Shown here: one piece after another, positions 7,122-17,714 of the stretch
Layout of the letters: the number at the start of each line of letters is the position of its first letter
Numbering within the stretch: the first letter of the stretch is position 1
Assembly: GCA_036502295.1 (NCBI GenBank)
Contig: DASXYU010000013.1
Location: forward strand, 1-38,111
Length of the DNA stretch: 38,111 bases
DNA from: DASXYU01 sp036502295
GTDB lineage: Bacteria > Actinomycetota > Actinomycetes > Mycobacteriales > Jatrophihabitantaceae
Reading direction: 5' to 3'
Position numbers and translations under genes: made by a program
The notes under the pieces: model-generated
The model's input: only the letters and a program-made list of their open reading frames with translations
Databases searched by the model: none
What the model was told of the DNA's origin: nothing

Positions 7122-8576
7122 TCAGTCATCGTCCTGCCACTCCCCCTCGACGTCCTGATGCTTGCGCCGCGACTTCTTCGCCGCGAGGCGCTCAGCCGGG
7201 TTGGGTCGCGAGATGTCTTCGAGACGGATGTCGGAGCCGCGGCGCGTCGCGATGTACTCCTCGTCGGCCATGCCGCCCGTGGGCTGCCAGTCGAACTGCA
7301 TCTCGCCGATCGTCACCGGCGCACCGGGCACCGCGCCCAGTTTGGCGAGCTTCTCCTCCACGCCGAGGCGCGCGAGGCGGTCGGCGAGATAGCCCACGGC
7401 CTCGTCGTTCTCGAAGTTGGTCTGCAGCACCCAGCGCTCGGGCTTGCTGCCCCGGACGATGAAGCCACCGTCCTGCTCGGGGTCGGGGACGACTGTGAAG
7501 CCTGCGTCGTCCACCGCCCTCGGGGTGAGGACGATGCGGGTGGACTCGGCGATCGGGCGCGCGTCGCGGTCGGCCTTCACGGCCGCGACGAGGGCGTAGC
7601 TGAGTTCGGTGAGACCGAGGTGCGCGGCGGCCGAGATTTCGAAGACCTGCAAGCCGCGGGCCTCCAACTCAGGACGCACCAGGTCGGCGAGGTCGCGGGC
7701 CTCGGGAACGTCGACCTTGTTCAGTGCGACGAGGCGCGGCTTGCGGATGAGTTCGTTGAGCGTGCCCTCGTATTGGGCGAGTTCTGCCTCGATGGCGTCG
7801 AGATCGCTGATCGGGTCGCGCCCCGGTTCGAGCGTGGCGCAGTCCAGGACGTGCAGCAGCACCGAGCAGCGTTCGACGTGGCGGAGGAACTCCAGCCCGA
7901 GGCCCTTGCCCTGGGCCGCTCCGGGGATGAGGCCGGGGACGTCGGCAACGGTGAACGTGGTGTCACCCGCGCTCACCACACCGAGGTTCGGCACCAGCGT
8001 GGTGAAGGGGTAGTCGGCGATCTTCGGCCGAGCCGCACTGATCGCGGCGACGAGGCTGGACTTGCCGGCGCTCGGCATCCCGATGAGGCCTACATCGGCC
8101 ACCGACTTGAGTTCCAGGACGATGTCGCGCAGCTCGCCGGGCTCGCCGAGCAACGCGAAGCCGGGGGCCTTGCGCCTGGTCGAGGCGAGCGCGGCGTTGC
8201 CGAGCCCACCTCGTCCTCCCTGGGCAGCAATGAAACGCGTGCCGACGCCGATGAGGTCCGCGAGCACCTCACCCTTGCCGTCGAAGACGACGGTGCCGTC
8301 CGGAACGGGCAGCTCAAGGTTGGTCCCGTTGGCGCCGCTGCGATGCCCGCCGGCGCCGCCCTTGCCGTTGGGCGCCTTCTGGTGCGGGTGGTGGTGAAAG
8401 TCGAGCAGCGTGTGCGCGTTGGAGTCGACGACAAGGATGACGTCGCCGCCGTTGCCGCCGTTGCCGCCGTCGGGTCCGCCGAGCGGCTTGAACTTTTCGC
8501 GGTGGATCGAGGCAACACCGTGGGCGCCGTTGCCCGCCTGTAGATGCAGCACCACCCGGTCGACAAAACTCGCCAC
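7122..8576 (-). CDS. obgE: Obg family GTPase (ribosome assembly)
   Basis: The 484-residue protein is the essential GTPase Obg, which acts in late assembly of the 50S subunit and in growth control. The N-terminal Gly-rich Obg fold covers residues 1-158 (GGPDGGNGGNGGDVIL, GGAGGHRSGANG). The G domain has G1 GMPSAGKSS at 166-174, G3 DVPGLI at 212-217, G4 NKVD and G5 SAA. A C-terminal OCT domain follows (FIVRGSKPERWVLQTNF). The start was set at the GTG at 8576 because AAGGAG sits nine bases upstream; a longer frame starts at 8660. It follows the ribosomal protein pair rplU-rpmA, separated by a terminator. Confidence 0.96.
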   Translation of the reverse strand: MASFVDRVVLHLQAGNGAHGVASIHREKFKPLGGPDGGNGGNGGDVILVVDSNAHTLLDFHHHPHQKAPNGKGGAGGHRSGANGTNLELPVPDGTVVFDGKGEVLADLIGVGTRFIAAQGGRGGLGNAALASTRRKAPGFALLGEPGELRDIVLELKSVADVGLIGMPSAGKSSLVAAISAARPKIADYPFTTLVPNLGVVSAGDTTFTVADVPGLIPGAAQGKGLGLEFLRHVERCSVLLHVLDCATLEPGRDPISDLDAIEAELAQYEGTLNELIRKPRLVALNKVDVPEARDLADLVRPELEARGLQVFEISAAAHLGLTELSYALVAAVKADRDARPIAESTRIVLTPRAVDDAGFTVVPDPEQDGGFIVRGSKPERWVLQTNFENDEAVGYLADRLARLGVEEKLAKLGAVPGAPVTIGEMQFDWQPTGGMADEEYIATRRGSDIRLEDISRPNPAERLAAKKSRRKHQDVEGEWQDDD

Positions 8577-8680
8577 CCGTGTCACCTCCTTCTCTGCACA
8601 GCCTCGACTTTGTGTTGCTGAGGGCCGCGCATGCGGCCCGACAGCGGCCCTGGGGCACACAGGGTCAGGCCGTGGGAAAC

Positions 8681-8717
8681 AGAAAGGGCGGGTCCTCGTC
8701 CGAGGCCCGCCCTTTCT
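8681..8717 (-). terminator. Intrinsic terminator after rplU-rpmA
   Basis: A perfect 12-base stem (AGAAAGGGCGGG with CCCGCCCTTTCT) encloses a smaller CCTCG/CGAGG stem. On the - strand the stem is followed by a T-rich run (GTTTCCC). It lies just after rpmA and before obgE and fits a strong rho-independent terminator that partly separates the ribosomal protein genes from obgE. Confidence 0.85.
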
Positions 8718-8729
8718 AGGTCAGCGCCT

Positions 8730-8987
8730 TTAGGCGCTGACCGGAACAATGTTGACGGTCTTCTTGCCGCGCTTCGAACCGAACAGAACCGCGCCGGGGG
8801 CCAGGGCGAACAGCGTGTCATCGCCGCCACGGCCGACGTTGTCACCGGGGTGGAACTTCGTGCCGCGCTGGCGGATGAGGATCTCGCCGGCCTTCACGAC
8901 CTGGCCGCCGTATCGCTTCACGCCGAGGTACTGCGCGTTGGAGTCGCGACCGTTGCGGGAGCTAGACGCACCCTTCTTGTGTGCCAT
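8730..8987 (-). CDS. rpmA: 50S ribosomal protein L27
   Basis: The 85-residue sequence is a typical bacterial L27: MAHKKGASSSRNGRDS at the N terminus, then LGVKRYGGQ, VKAGEILIRQRGTKFHPG and a C-terminal KKTVNIVPV. Its N terminus reaches the peptidyl transferase centre of the ribosome. There is no N-terminal cleavage extension of the kind seen in Firmicutes. It is 18 bases downstream of rplU and is co-transcribed with it. Confidence 0.98.
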   Translation of the reverse strand: MAHKKGASSSRNGRDSNAQYLGVKRYGGQVVKAGEILIRQRGTKFHPGDNVGRGGDDTLFALAPGAVLFGSKRGKKTVNIVPVSA

Positions 8988-9005
8988 CTCAGATGTCTCC
9001 TCTGC

Positions 9006-9314
9006 CTAGGCCTTGATACCGGTGACGCGCACCTGGGTCAGCTTCTGACGGTGACCCATGCGCTTGTGGTAGCCGGTCTTGTTCTTGTACTTGTGGATCT
9101 TGATCTTGGGGCCCTTGGTCTGCGCGACGATCTCAGCGGTGACGGCGACCTTCGCGAGCTTGTCGGCCTCGTGTGTGACGGCGGTGCCGTCGACGAGCAG
9201 GATCGCGGGAAGCGACACAGAAGCGCCGGGCTCAGCGTCGAGCTTCTCGATCTCGATCACATCGCCCTCGGCGACCTTGTACTGCTTGCCGCCGGTCTTG
9301 ACGATGGCGTACAT
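9006..9314 (-). CDS. rplU: 50S ribosomal protein L21
   Basis: The 102-residue sequence is L21 of the large ribosomal subunit: MYAIVKTGGKQYKV at the start, EGDVIEIEKL, and the signature KIKIHKYKNKTGYHKRMGHRQ near the C terminus. The ATG has CAGGAGTGGA upstream. A promoter with both hexamers lies in the gap after rne, so rplU-rpmA can be transcribed independently of the RNase E/G gene. Confidence 0.98.
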   Translation of the reverse strand: MYAIVKTGGKQYKVAEGDVIEIEKLDAEPGASVSLPAILLVDGTAVTHEADKLAKVAVTAEIVAQTKGPKIKIHKYKNKTGYHKRMGHRQKLTQVRVTGIKA

Positions 9315-9367
9315 AACGCGTCCACTCCTGCTCTGAATGCTTGGGAGGCCGAAAAACAGCCTTGGTC

Positions 9368-9397
9368 AGGGTACTTGACCGGGTGCCGCCGAGGCAA
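9368..9397 (-). promoter_or_regulatory. Promoter of rplU-rpmA
   Basis: On the - strand TTGCCT (9392-9397) and TACCCT (9368-9373) are separated by 18 bases, a good match to a housekeeping sigma promoter. It lies just downstream of the rne stop and about 54 bases before rplU, leaving a short leader that carries the ribosome binding site. Confidence 0.6.
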
Positions 9398-9406
9398 AAC
9401 GGTGTG

Positions 9407-12325
9407 TCAGCCCACCTGCGGCGGCCCGGCAGGACGGCTCGCCGCCCGACGCCGGCGCTTGGGTACCGCCGAGGTCTGCTCGGAATCGGCGGCCAGTGAC
9501 TGCGCCTCAGCCTCGAGCCAGGCCATCGGATCGACCTGGTCCTCCAACGCCTCCTGGATGTCGAGCGCTGTCGGCTCCTCCACGGCAGGCTGGGGTGCAG
9601 ACGCACCGAGGGGCTGCGCAACGGGTTGCTCCGGAGCAGCAGCCTCGGTGGCCGGCTGCGGGGCGGACCCTCCGATGGACTCCGGCGCCGGCACGTCCTC
9701 GTCCTCGTCCTCGTCCTCGATGAGGATCTTGGTCACGGCAGGCAGACCTGCTTCGGCATCGCCCTCGGCGACAGCCTCGATGAACTCGGACGGCGGACCA
9801 GCGGCTTCGGAATCGGCTCCACCGATCTCCTCAATCACGGCCAGATCGTCATCGTCCTGCATCACCGCGGCAGCCGAATGGATCGCGTTCATCGCGGCAA
9901 GGCGCTTGGCCTTCGCCTCCGCGTCCTCCGGCGGCTCCTCGACGACCTTCTTCGGGGCAGCGGCGCCGCCGTTGCCCGCGCCGCCGCGCTTACGCCGTGA
10001 CTTGCCACCCTGCGGCGGCATGTCGTCCTCGAAGTTCGGCGCCTGGCCGGTGCGCTCGACCGGTTCGGTGTGCACGATGACGCCGCGGCCGCGGCAGTGC
10101 TCGCACGGCTCGCTGAAGGCTTCGAGCAGCCCTTCGCCGACTCGCTTGCGAGTCATCTGCACGAGCCCGAGTGAGGTGACCTCGGCGACCTGGTGCTTGG
10201 TGCGGTCGCGGCCGAGGCACTCGGTGAGGCGGCGCAGTACGAGTTCGCGGTTGCTCTCCAGCACCATGTCGATGAAGTCGATGACGACGATTCCGCCGAC
10301 GTCGCGCAGCCGCAGCTGGCGCACGATCTCCTCGGCAGCTTCGAGGTTGTTGCGGGTGACCGTCTGCTCCAGGTTGCCGCCGCTGCCGACGAACTTGCCG
10401 GTGTTGACGTCGATCACGGTCATCGCCTCGGTGCGGTCGATGACCAGCGAGCCACCCGACGGCAGCCAAACCTTGCGGTCCAGCGCCTTCATCAGCTGCT
10501 CGTCGACGCGGAGCTCGTGAAAGAGGTCCTTCTCCGAGACGTGCCGCTTCACGCGCTCGCGCAGGTCGGGCGCGACGCCGTCGACGTATCCGCTGATCGT
10601 CGACCAGGTGTCGTCGCCCTCGACGATGAGCTGTTTGAAGTCCTCGTTGAAGACGTCGCGCACCACGCGGATCGCGAGGTCCGGCTCGCCGTGCACGAGC
10701 ATCGGCGCGTTGGAGGTGTTCTCGGTCTTCGCCTTGATCTGCTCCCACTGCGCCTGCAGCCGCTGCACGTCGTGGGTGAGCTCCTCCTCGGTGGCCCCCT
10801 CGGCAGCGGTACGGATGATCACGCCGGCGTCCTCAGGGACGATCTTCTTCAGGATCCCCTTGAGGCGGTGCCGCTCGGTGTCGGGCAGCTTGCGGCTGAT
10901 GCCGGTCATGCCACCGCCGGGGACGTAGACGAGGAAGCGCCCCGGCAGCGAGATCTGGCTCGTCAGGCGGGCGCCCTTGTGGCCGATCGGGTCCTTGGTG
11001 ACCTGCACCAGCACCACGTCGCCGCTCTTCAGCGCGCTCTCGATGTTGCGGCTCTTGCCCTCCAGGCCGGCAGCGTCCCAGTTCACCTCGCCGGCGTAGA
11101 GGACGCCGTTGCGGCCCTTGCTGATGTCGATGAACGCCGCCTCCATCGAGGGCAGGACGTTCTGCACGCGGCCGAGGTAGATGTTGCCCACGTAGGACGT
11201 GGTGCTCGCGCGGGTGACGTAGTGCTCGACGAGGACGCCGTCCTCAAGGACGGCGATCTGGGTGCGGTCGCCCTTCTGCCGCACGGCCATGACCCGGTCG
11301 ACAGCTTCGCGGCGGGCGAGGAACTCGGACTCCGTGAGGATCGGCGGACGGCGGCGGTTGTTGTCGCGGCCGTCGCGGCGGCGCTGCCGCTTCGCCTCGA
11401 GACGCGTCGAGCCCTTGACGCCCTTGACACCGTCGTCGTCGCTGTCGGCGCTACGAGGGGTACGGACATGCACGACCGTGTTCGGCGGATCGTCCTCGCC
11501 GAGGTCGGTGCCGGAGGCCCCTCCGCCACCGCCCGAGCGGCGGCGGCGACGGCGACGCTTGGTGGACGGACCGCCACCCTCACCGTCGGCCCCGTCGGCA
11601 GCGTCCTCGCCGTCGTCCTCGGAGTCCTCGGAGGCGGCGTGCGCCCCCACCTCACCGTCCTCGACGGCGTCGTCTTCGTCTTCGTCGTCCTCGGTCTCGG
11701 GTCCGCCGGCGTTGCTGCGCCCTCCGCGGCCCCGGCGGCCGCGGCGACGACGCTTGCGGGCGATGTTCGCCTCGTCGATCGCGACTTCGCGCAACTCCTC
11801 GTCGGTCACCGTGATCTCGTCGGCGAGTTCCTCGACGAGTTCTTCCGCGGCCTCGGCGATGCCCGCGGTGCTCGCGTCGGCAGTCGCTCGCGAAGCGGCG
11901 GCGAAGTCCGCGGCCGGAACCTGGAAGAGGACGGAGGGGGCAGTAGCCGCCGAACTGTCGGCGGTCTTCTCGATTGCGGCGTTCTCAGTCGACTCTTCGT
12001 CGATGACCGGCGAAGCGACCTTCTTCGGCGCCCGCTTGGCAGTGGCTTTCTTGGGGGCCGCTTTCTGCGCTGTCTTCTGGGCGGCCTTCTGTGTCGTCTT
12101 CTGGGCGGCCTTCTGAGCCGTTCCTTCGGCTGGGGGCACCTCGCGTCCGCGGGGGAGCTCAGGACGACGCTTCGCGGGGGCCTTCGCGGCCCGCTTGGCA
12201 GCGGGCTTCTTCTTCGCGACTCCTGCACCGGTCTCCTCGGCGACGGCGGCCGCGGGGTTCTCGGTGAGGTTGTCGGCCGGTGCGGCCTCGGTGCTGCTGT
12301 TTTCAGTGTTCTCGGGTTCGAGCAT
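9407..12325 (-). CDS. rne: Ribonuclease E/G family endoribonuclease
   Basis: This 972-residue enzyme starts mRNA decay and matures rRNA and tRNA. The catalytic core starts near residue 330 and includes the S1 RNA-binding domain (about 370-460). The metal-binding aspartates are Asp639 in VIDVN and Asp683 in VIDFID, spaced as in E. coli RNase E. The zinc-link is CEHC at 741-744. The first 330 residues are disordered: Ala/Lys/Gln repeats (QKAAQKTTQKAAQK around 71-88), an Asp/Glu-rich stretch and two Arg-rich blocks near 190 and 257. A second acidic/Pro-rich tail follows residue 760. Such flanking arms are usual in actinobacterial RNase E and probably bind RNA or partner proteins. TGGAGTGA precedes the ATG. 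Confidence 0.93.
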   Translation of the reverse strand: MLEPENTENSSTEAAPADNLTENPAAAVAEETGAGVAKKKPAAKRAAKAPAKRRPELPRGREVPPAEGTAQKAAQKTTQKAAQKTAQKAAPKKATAKRAPKKVASPVIDEESTENAAIEKTADSSAATAPSVLFQVPAADFAAASRATADASTAGIAEAAEELVEELADEITVTDEELREVAIDEANIARKRRRRGRRGRGGRSNAGGPETEDDEDEDDAVEDGEVGAHAASEDSEDDGEDAADGADGEGGGPSTKRRRRRRRSGGGGGASGTDLGEDDPPNTVVHVRTPRSADSDDDGVKGVKGSTRLEAKRQRRRDGRDNNRRRPPILTESEFLARREAVDRVMAVRQKGDRTQIAVLEDGVLVEHYVTRASTTSYVGNIYLGRVQNVLPSMEAAFIDISKGRNGVLYAGEVNWDAAGLEGKSRNIESALKSGDVVLVQVTKDPIGHKGARLTSQISLPGRFLVYVPGGGMTGISRKLPDTERHRLKGILKKIVPEDAGVIIRTAAEGATEEELTHDVQRLQAQWEQIKAKTENTSNAPMLVHGEPDLAIRVVRDVFNEDFKQLIVEGDDTWSTISGYVDGVAPDLRERVKRHVSEKDLFHELRVDEQLMKALDRKVWLPSGGSLVIDRTEAMTVIDVNTGKFVGSGGNLEQTVTRNNLEAAEEIVRQLRLRDVGGIVVIDFIDMVLESNRELVLRRLTECLGRDRTKHQVAEVTSLGLVQMTRKRVGEGLLEAFSEPCEHCRGRGVIVHTEPVERTGQAPNFEDDMPPQGGKSRRKRGGAGNGGAAAPKKVVEEPPEDAEAKAKRLAAMNAIHSAAAVMQDDDDLAVIEEIGGADSEAAGPPSEFIEAVAEGDAEAGLPAVTKILIEDEDEDEDVPAPESIGGSAPQPATEAAAPEQPVAQPLGASAPQPAVEEPTALDIQEALEDQVDPMAWLEAEAQSLAADSEQTSAVPKRRRRAASRPAGPPQVG

Positions 12326-12444
12326 GCGCTCGGATCACTCCAGTTCTGTGGCCTCCGGGCGCAGGACCCAGCATCGGGTTCCGCGGCCGCACGAAGGCGG
12401 TTGTGGCTGGCCTCCCGCAACGGGCGTCGGGTCAGCGAAGTCTG

Positions 12445-13191
12445 TCAGCTGTCGGCGAGTGGATCCCCCACCGTGCCATTGGCATCGATCGGTCCCTGCG
12501 CCCGGCGAACCGCCAATGGCGGCGCGCTTGGGGCGAGACCGGCGACTTCCCGCAGCGCGGAGAGAACATCGTCGGGTCGAACGGCGGGGGTCACCTGTCG
12601 CACGACCAAGTCCAGTATGGCAGACGATGTCACCGCGGCGTCCCCGCCCGGGACAACGCACAGCGAGACCACCGGTGCGCGCGCGTCGAGCTGGCGGTGA
12701 CCGTCCTTCGTGAGGCGCTGAACCGGGAACTCGTCCACAGCAAGGAAGGCGGCGACCGCCTGCTCCGCCGCTGGCGCGGCGACGCCGGGAAGTTCGATGC
12801 TCCAGTGGCTGGCCTGGATGCGGTCGGCGAGCGACCGGGCGCCGGTGGCGGCGACCTCGACCGCCTCGACGATGTCGATCCCGGGCGGGAGGGCTTCGTC
12901 GATGGCGACGCGCAGTGCCTCGACCTCAACGGCGGTGGCGAGGCCGATCTCGACGAATTCGGCCTCGCTCGCCACACCGGTCGGGGCAGCTCCGATGTAG
13001 CTGATCTTCGGGTGCGGCGTGAAGCCGGCCGAGTAGGCCATCGGCACGTCAGCGCGGCGCAGCGCCCGCTCGAAGGCACGGGCAAAGTCGCGGTGGCTGG
13101 TGAAGCGCAGCCGTCCTCGCTTCGCGTAGCGCAGCCGCACCTTCTGCACGACCGGCGGCGGAGGTGGCCCCTCCGGCTGTCGCTTAGCCAC
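12445..13191 (-). CDS. DUF2344/TIGR03936 radical SAM-associated protein
   Basis: The 248-residue protein begins with a Pro-rich tail and then RLRYAKRGRLRFTSHRDFARAFERALRRADVPMAYSAGFTPHPKI, the signature region of DUF2344 (TIGR03936). In many actinobacteria this family sits directly after the B12-binding radical SAM protein, as it does here, and in other bacteria the two are fused. The pair presumably acts together, but the substrate is unknown; a role in tRNA or RNA modification is only a guess based on the RNase E/G neighbour. GTG start with GGAGG and GGGGAG upstream. Confidence 0.85.
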   Translation of the reverse strand: MAKRQPEGPPPPPVVQKVRLRYAKRGRLRFTSHRDFARAFERALRRADVPMAYSAGFTPHPKISYIGAAPTGVASEAEFVEIGLATAVEVEALRVAIDEALPPGIDIVEAVEVAATGARSLADRIQASHWSIELPGVAAPAAEQAVAAFLAVDEFPVQRLTKDGHRQLDARAPVVSLCVVPGGDAAVTSSAILDLVVRQVTPAVRPDDVLSALREVAGLAPSAPPLAVRRAQGPIDANGTVGDPLADS

Positions 13192-13214
13192 TACTCCCCA
13201 CCTCCTTCCCTCCC

Positions 13215-13282
13215 CGTCGAGTGGTCACCTGTGCCGTCGAGTGGTCACTTATAGGTGACCACTCGACGCGATAAGTGACCAC

Positions 13283-13288
<6 letters not shown>
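13215..13288. repeat. Four alternating copies of a GAGTGGTCAC unit at 20-base spacing
   Basis: The 14-base unit CGTCGAGTGGTCAC occurs at 13215 and 13235, and in inverted orientation at 13255 and 13275 (the last with one change). The four copies start exactly 20 bases apart. Copies two and three form a perfect 14-bp hairpin with the loop TTATAG; copies one and four can pair around it. The last copy overlaps the stop codon of the radical SAM gene. It is a REP-like element and may also act as a terminator or mRNA stabiliser. Confidence 0.85.
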
Positions 13289-15232
<1,944 letters not shown>

Positions 15233-15244
15233 CTGCCCAGTGTA
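15233..15244 (-). promoter_or_regulatory. -10 element for leaderless radical SAM gene
   Basis: On the - strand TACACT (15239-15244) is followed by GGGCAG and then the GTG start codon. The spacing and the absence of a ribosome binding site match the other leaderless candidates in the window. Confidence 0.5.
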
Positions 15245-15389
15245 TGGAGCTACTTCACCTTCGCTGACACCGTCGCCGATGCACCCGAAACAAGGGTCGT
15301 TGTCCCCGACACGTTCGTTCGGTATTTGAAAGCACCCTTCGCCTTCGCCTGCACGGCGAGGCGACGCCCCACTGGCAGGATTGAGCCTT

Positions 15390-16262
15390 GTGCGTGCCCC
15401 CCACCCGATCGTCCTGCTCTTGGCGGGGGGCGCGTCGGTGCAGTTCGGCGCGGCCTTCGCCACCCAACTCTTCGACAGGGCGGGCCCGGGCGGAACGGTG
15501 CTGCTGCGCGTGGGGCTGAGTGCGCTGATGCTGCTCGCGATCACGCGGCCGTCCTTACGAGGACGGAGCCGGTCCGACCGGCTTGCCGTGCTCGCCTTCG
15601 GGCTCTCCCTCGGTTTCATGAACTGGACCTTCTACGAGTGCCTCTCCCGGATGCCGCTCGGTCCCGCCGTGACCATCGAGCTGCTGGGGCCCCTCGTCCT
15701 CGCCGTGGTTCTCTCGCACCGGCGCATCGACCTGCTTTGGGTGACGCTCGCGGTGGGGGGCGTCGTCCTGCTCGCCTTCCGCAGCGAAGGCGACTCGGGC
15801 GACGGCAAGCACGTCTCGGCGCTCGGTGTCGTCCTCGCCCTCGTCGCGGGCACGCTCTGGGTCTGCTACATCCTGCTGAACAAGCGGGTGGGGGCGGCGT
15901 TCAGCTCACTGGACGGTCTGGCGATCGCGCTGGTGGTGGCGGCGATCGTGGTGCTGCCGATCGGCATCGTGCAAGGCGGGACACACCTCTTCACGCCGTC
16001 GGTGTTCTTCGTGGGCCTCGCCGTGGCGGTGCTCTCCTCACTGGTGCCCTACTCCCTCGAACTGCTGGCGCTGCGCCGCATCTCCGCGGCGACCTTCGGC
16101 CTGCTGATGTCACTCGAGCCGGCCCTCGCCACGCTCGCCGGCATCCTCGTCCTCGGCCAATCGCTCACCGCGCTGCTCGCGGTGGCGATCGTGATGGTGA
16201 TCGCGGCGAGCGTCGGCACCACCTACACCGCCCCGAAGCCACTGCCCGTCGCGCTGGAGTAG
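15390..16262 (+). CDS. EamA family transporter (RhtA-like exporter)
   Basis: The roughly 290-residue membrane protein has about ten hydrophobic segments in two EamA repeats, with motifs AFATQLFDRAGPGGTVLLRV, NWTFYECLSRMPLGPAVTIELLGPL and LLMSLEPALATLAGILVLGQ. This pattern fits the RhtA-type threonine/homoserine exporters. The GTG at 15390 is preferred because AGGA lies nine bases upstream; a TTG at 15381 is also possible. It contains a rare TTA codon at 15555. It is followed 12 bases later by the decarboxylase gene, so the pair may form an amino acid or polyamine unit, with the transporter exporting substrate or product. Confidence 0.82.
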   Translation: MRAPHPIVLLLAGGASVQFGAAFATQLFDRAGPGGTVLLRVGLSALMLLAITRPSLRGRSRSDRLAVLAFGLSLGFMNWTFYECLSRMPLGPAVTIELLGPLVLAVVLSHRRIDLLWVTLAVGGVVLLAFRSEGDSGDGKHVSALGVVLALVAGTLWVCYILLNKRVGAAFSSLDGLAIALVVAAIVVLPIGIVQGGTHLFTPSVFFVGLAVAVLSSLVPYSLELLALRRISAATFGLLMSLEPALATLAGILVLGQSLTALLAVAIVMVIAASVGTTYTAPKPLPVALE

Positions 16263-16274
16263 GAGAGTGGACAT

Positions 16275-17714
16275 ATGGGCGAGCTACCGACCTCACCTCT
16301 TCCGGAGGCCCCGCTTCTGGACGCCTGGGCGCGCTTCGCCGACGCCCCCGGTTCGTCCTTCACCATCCCCGGACACAAGCACCGCAGCGGGGCGATCTGG
16401 CCCGACCTCGGCCGGGTGAACGCCGGTGACGTCCCGTTGTTCGGTGGCCTTGCGTCGGTGAAGGACGCCGAGGACGTCCTTGTCGACGCCGAGGCGAGGA
16501 CGGCGCGCGACTGGGGCGCCGATTGGTGCCGCTACTCCACCGGCGGGTCGACGCACGCCAACCAAGCACTCGCACTCGCGGTAGGCGCCCCCGGCGATGA
16601 GGTGCTAGTGGCCCGCAACGCGCACCGCTCGACGCTGCTCGGCCTCATCCTCGCCGGACTGGATCCGGTGTGGCTGACGCCGCAGGTGGATCCTGCGCTC
16701 GGTCTGCCGCTCGGCCTCGCGGTCGAGGATCTGCGGGCGGCACTCGACGCGCACCCGGACGCGAAGGCGCTCTTTCTGGTGGAGCCGAGCTATGTGGGCT
16801 CACTCTCCGACGTCGCGGCGCTGGTCTCGCTGGCTCATTCGCGCGGCGTCGCGGTGGTGGTCGATCAGGCGTGGGGGGCGCACTTCGGCTTCCACCCTGC
16901 GTATCCCGCGCAGGCGCTCGCGGTCGGGGCCGACGCCCTCGTCTTCAGTGCGCACAAGACGCTGCCGGCGTACAGCCAAGGCTCGGTCGTCCTCGCCAGG
17001 GCGGAGCGGCTGGACCGCGACCGACTCGAGCGGGGCTACAGCGCGACGAACACCACCAGCCCCGCGGGCTCGATCCTCGCCAGCGTCGATGCGGCGTGCG
17101 CGCTGATCGCCTCGCCGCTGGGCACCGAACTGCTCGGCATTCTCGCGACCTCGGTCGCCACGGCAAGGGCGCGGCTGCTGGACGCGCTGCCCGGCCTCGT
17201 CCTGCCCGACTGCGACGATCCGGCGAAGCTCATCGTGCTGCTGGGCGGGTCGCGCTACTCCGGACTCGCTATCGAGCGGGAGCTCATCGCGGCGGGTTTC
17301 CCGCTCGAGCAGGCCGACGAGAACATCCTCATCCCGGTCGTCACGATTGCGGACCGTCCCTCGGATGTTGCGGCGCTCTGCGACGCGGTCATCGCCGCTG
17401 CCGCGCAAGCACCGCGCACAGGCGGTGGCAGCAACCCTGCATCCTTCGCCGTTCCGGGTCGCCCCCCGGCGCCACTGACGCCGCGGGAGGCGTTCTTCGC
17501 GCGGCACGAGACCGTCGCGGTGGAGAAGGCGATAGGACGGATCAGCGCCGAACTCATCGCCCCGTATCCGCCGGGTGTCCCCGTCCTGGTGCCGGGCGAG
17601 ACGATCACGGTCGAGACACTCGCGGCGCTGCACTCAGCCCGCACCGCCGGCGTCCGCATCGCCTATGCGGCGGACGCCACTCTCGCGACCTTCCAAGTGA
17701 TCACGCGGACGTGA
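16275..17714 (+). CDS. Orn/Lys/Arg decarboxylase family PLP enzyme
   Basis: The 479-residue protein is a short-form fold-type I decarboxylase of the Orn/Lys/Arg family (similar in size to Bacillus SpeA/YaaO). The PLP lysine is Lys228 in SAHKTLPAYSQGS, the cofactor aspartate is Asp197 in VVVDQAWGAH, and the N-terminal IPGHKH and STGGSTHANQA blocks are typical. The C-terminal domain has PPGVPVLVPGE. Which basic amino acid it uses cannot be told from sequence. GGAGAG lies before the ATG at 16275. It is probably co-transcribed with the exporter in front. Its 3' end overlaps the convergent rodA by 14 bases. Confidence 0.87.
   Translation: MGELPTSPLPEAPLLDAWARFADAPGSSFTIPGHKHRSGAIWPDLGRVNAGDVPLFGGLASVKDAEDVLVDAEARTARDWGADWCRYSTGGSTHANQALALAVGAPGDEVLVARNAHRSTLLGLILAGLDPVWLTPQVDPALGLPLGLAVEDLRAALDAHPDAKALFLVEPSYVGSLSDVAALVSLAHSRGVAVVVDQAWGAHFGFHPAYPAQALAVGADALVFSAHKTLPAYSQGSVVLARAERLDRDRLERGYSATNTTSPAGSILASVDAACALIASPLGTELLGILATSVATARARLLDALPGLVLPDCDDPAKLIVLLGGSRYSGLAIERELIAAGFPLEQADENILIPVVTIADRPSDVAALCDAVIAAAAQAPRTGGGSNPASFAVPGRPPAPLTPREAFFARHETVAVEKAIGRISAELIAPYPPGVPVLVPGETITVETLAALHSARTAGVRIAYAADATLATFQVITRT

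Noticed and set aside
10193..12700. 835-codon + strand open frame opposite rne
   Set aside because: Long antisense frames are expected at this GC content. The - strand carries RNase E/G catalytic residues and this frame has no family marks.
15233..15619. Upstream extension of the radical SAM frame
   Set aside because: It overlaps the divergent exporter gene and shows no similarity to the family. The GTG at 15232 with a -10 hexamer fits better.
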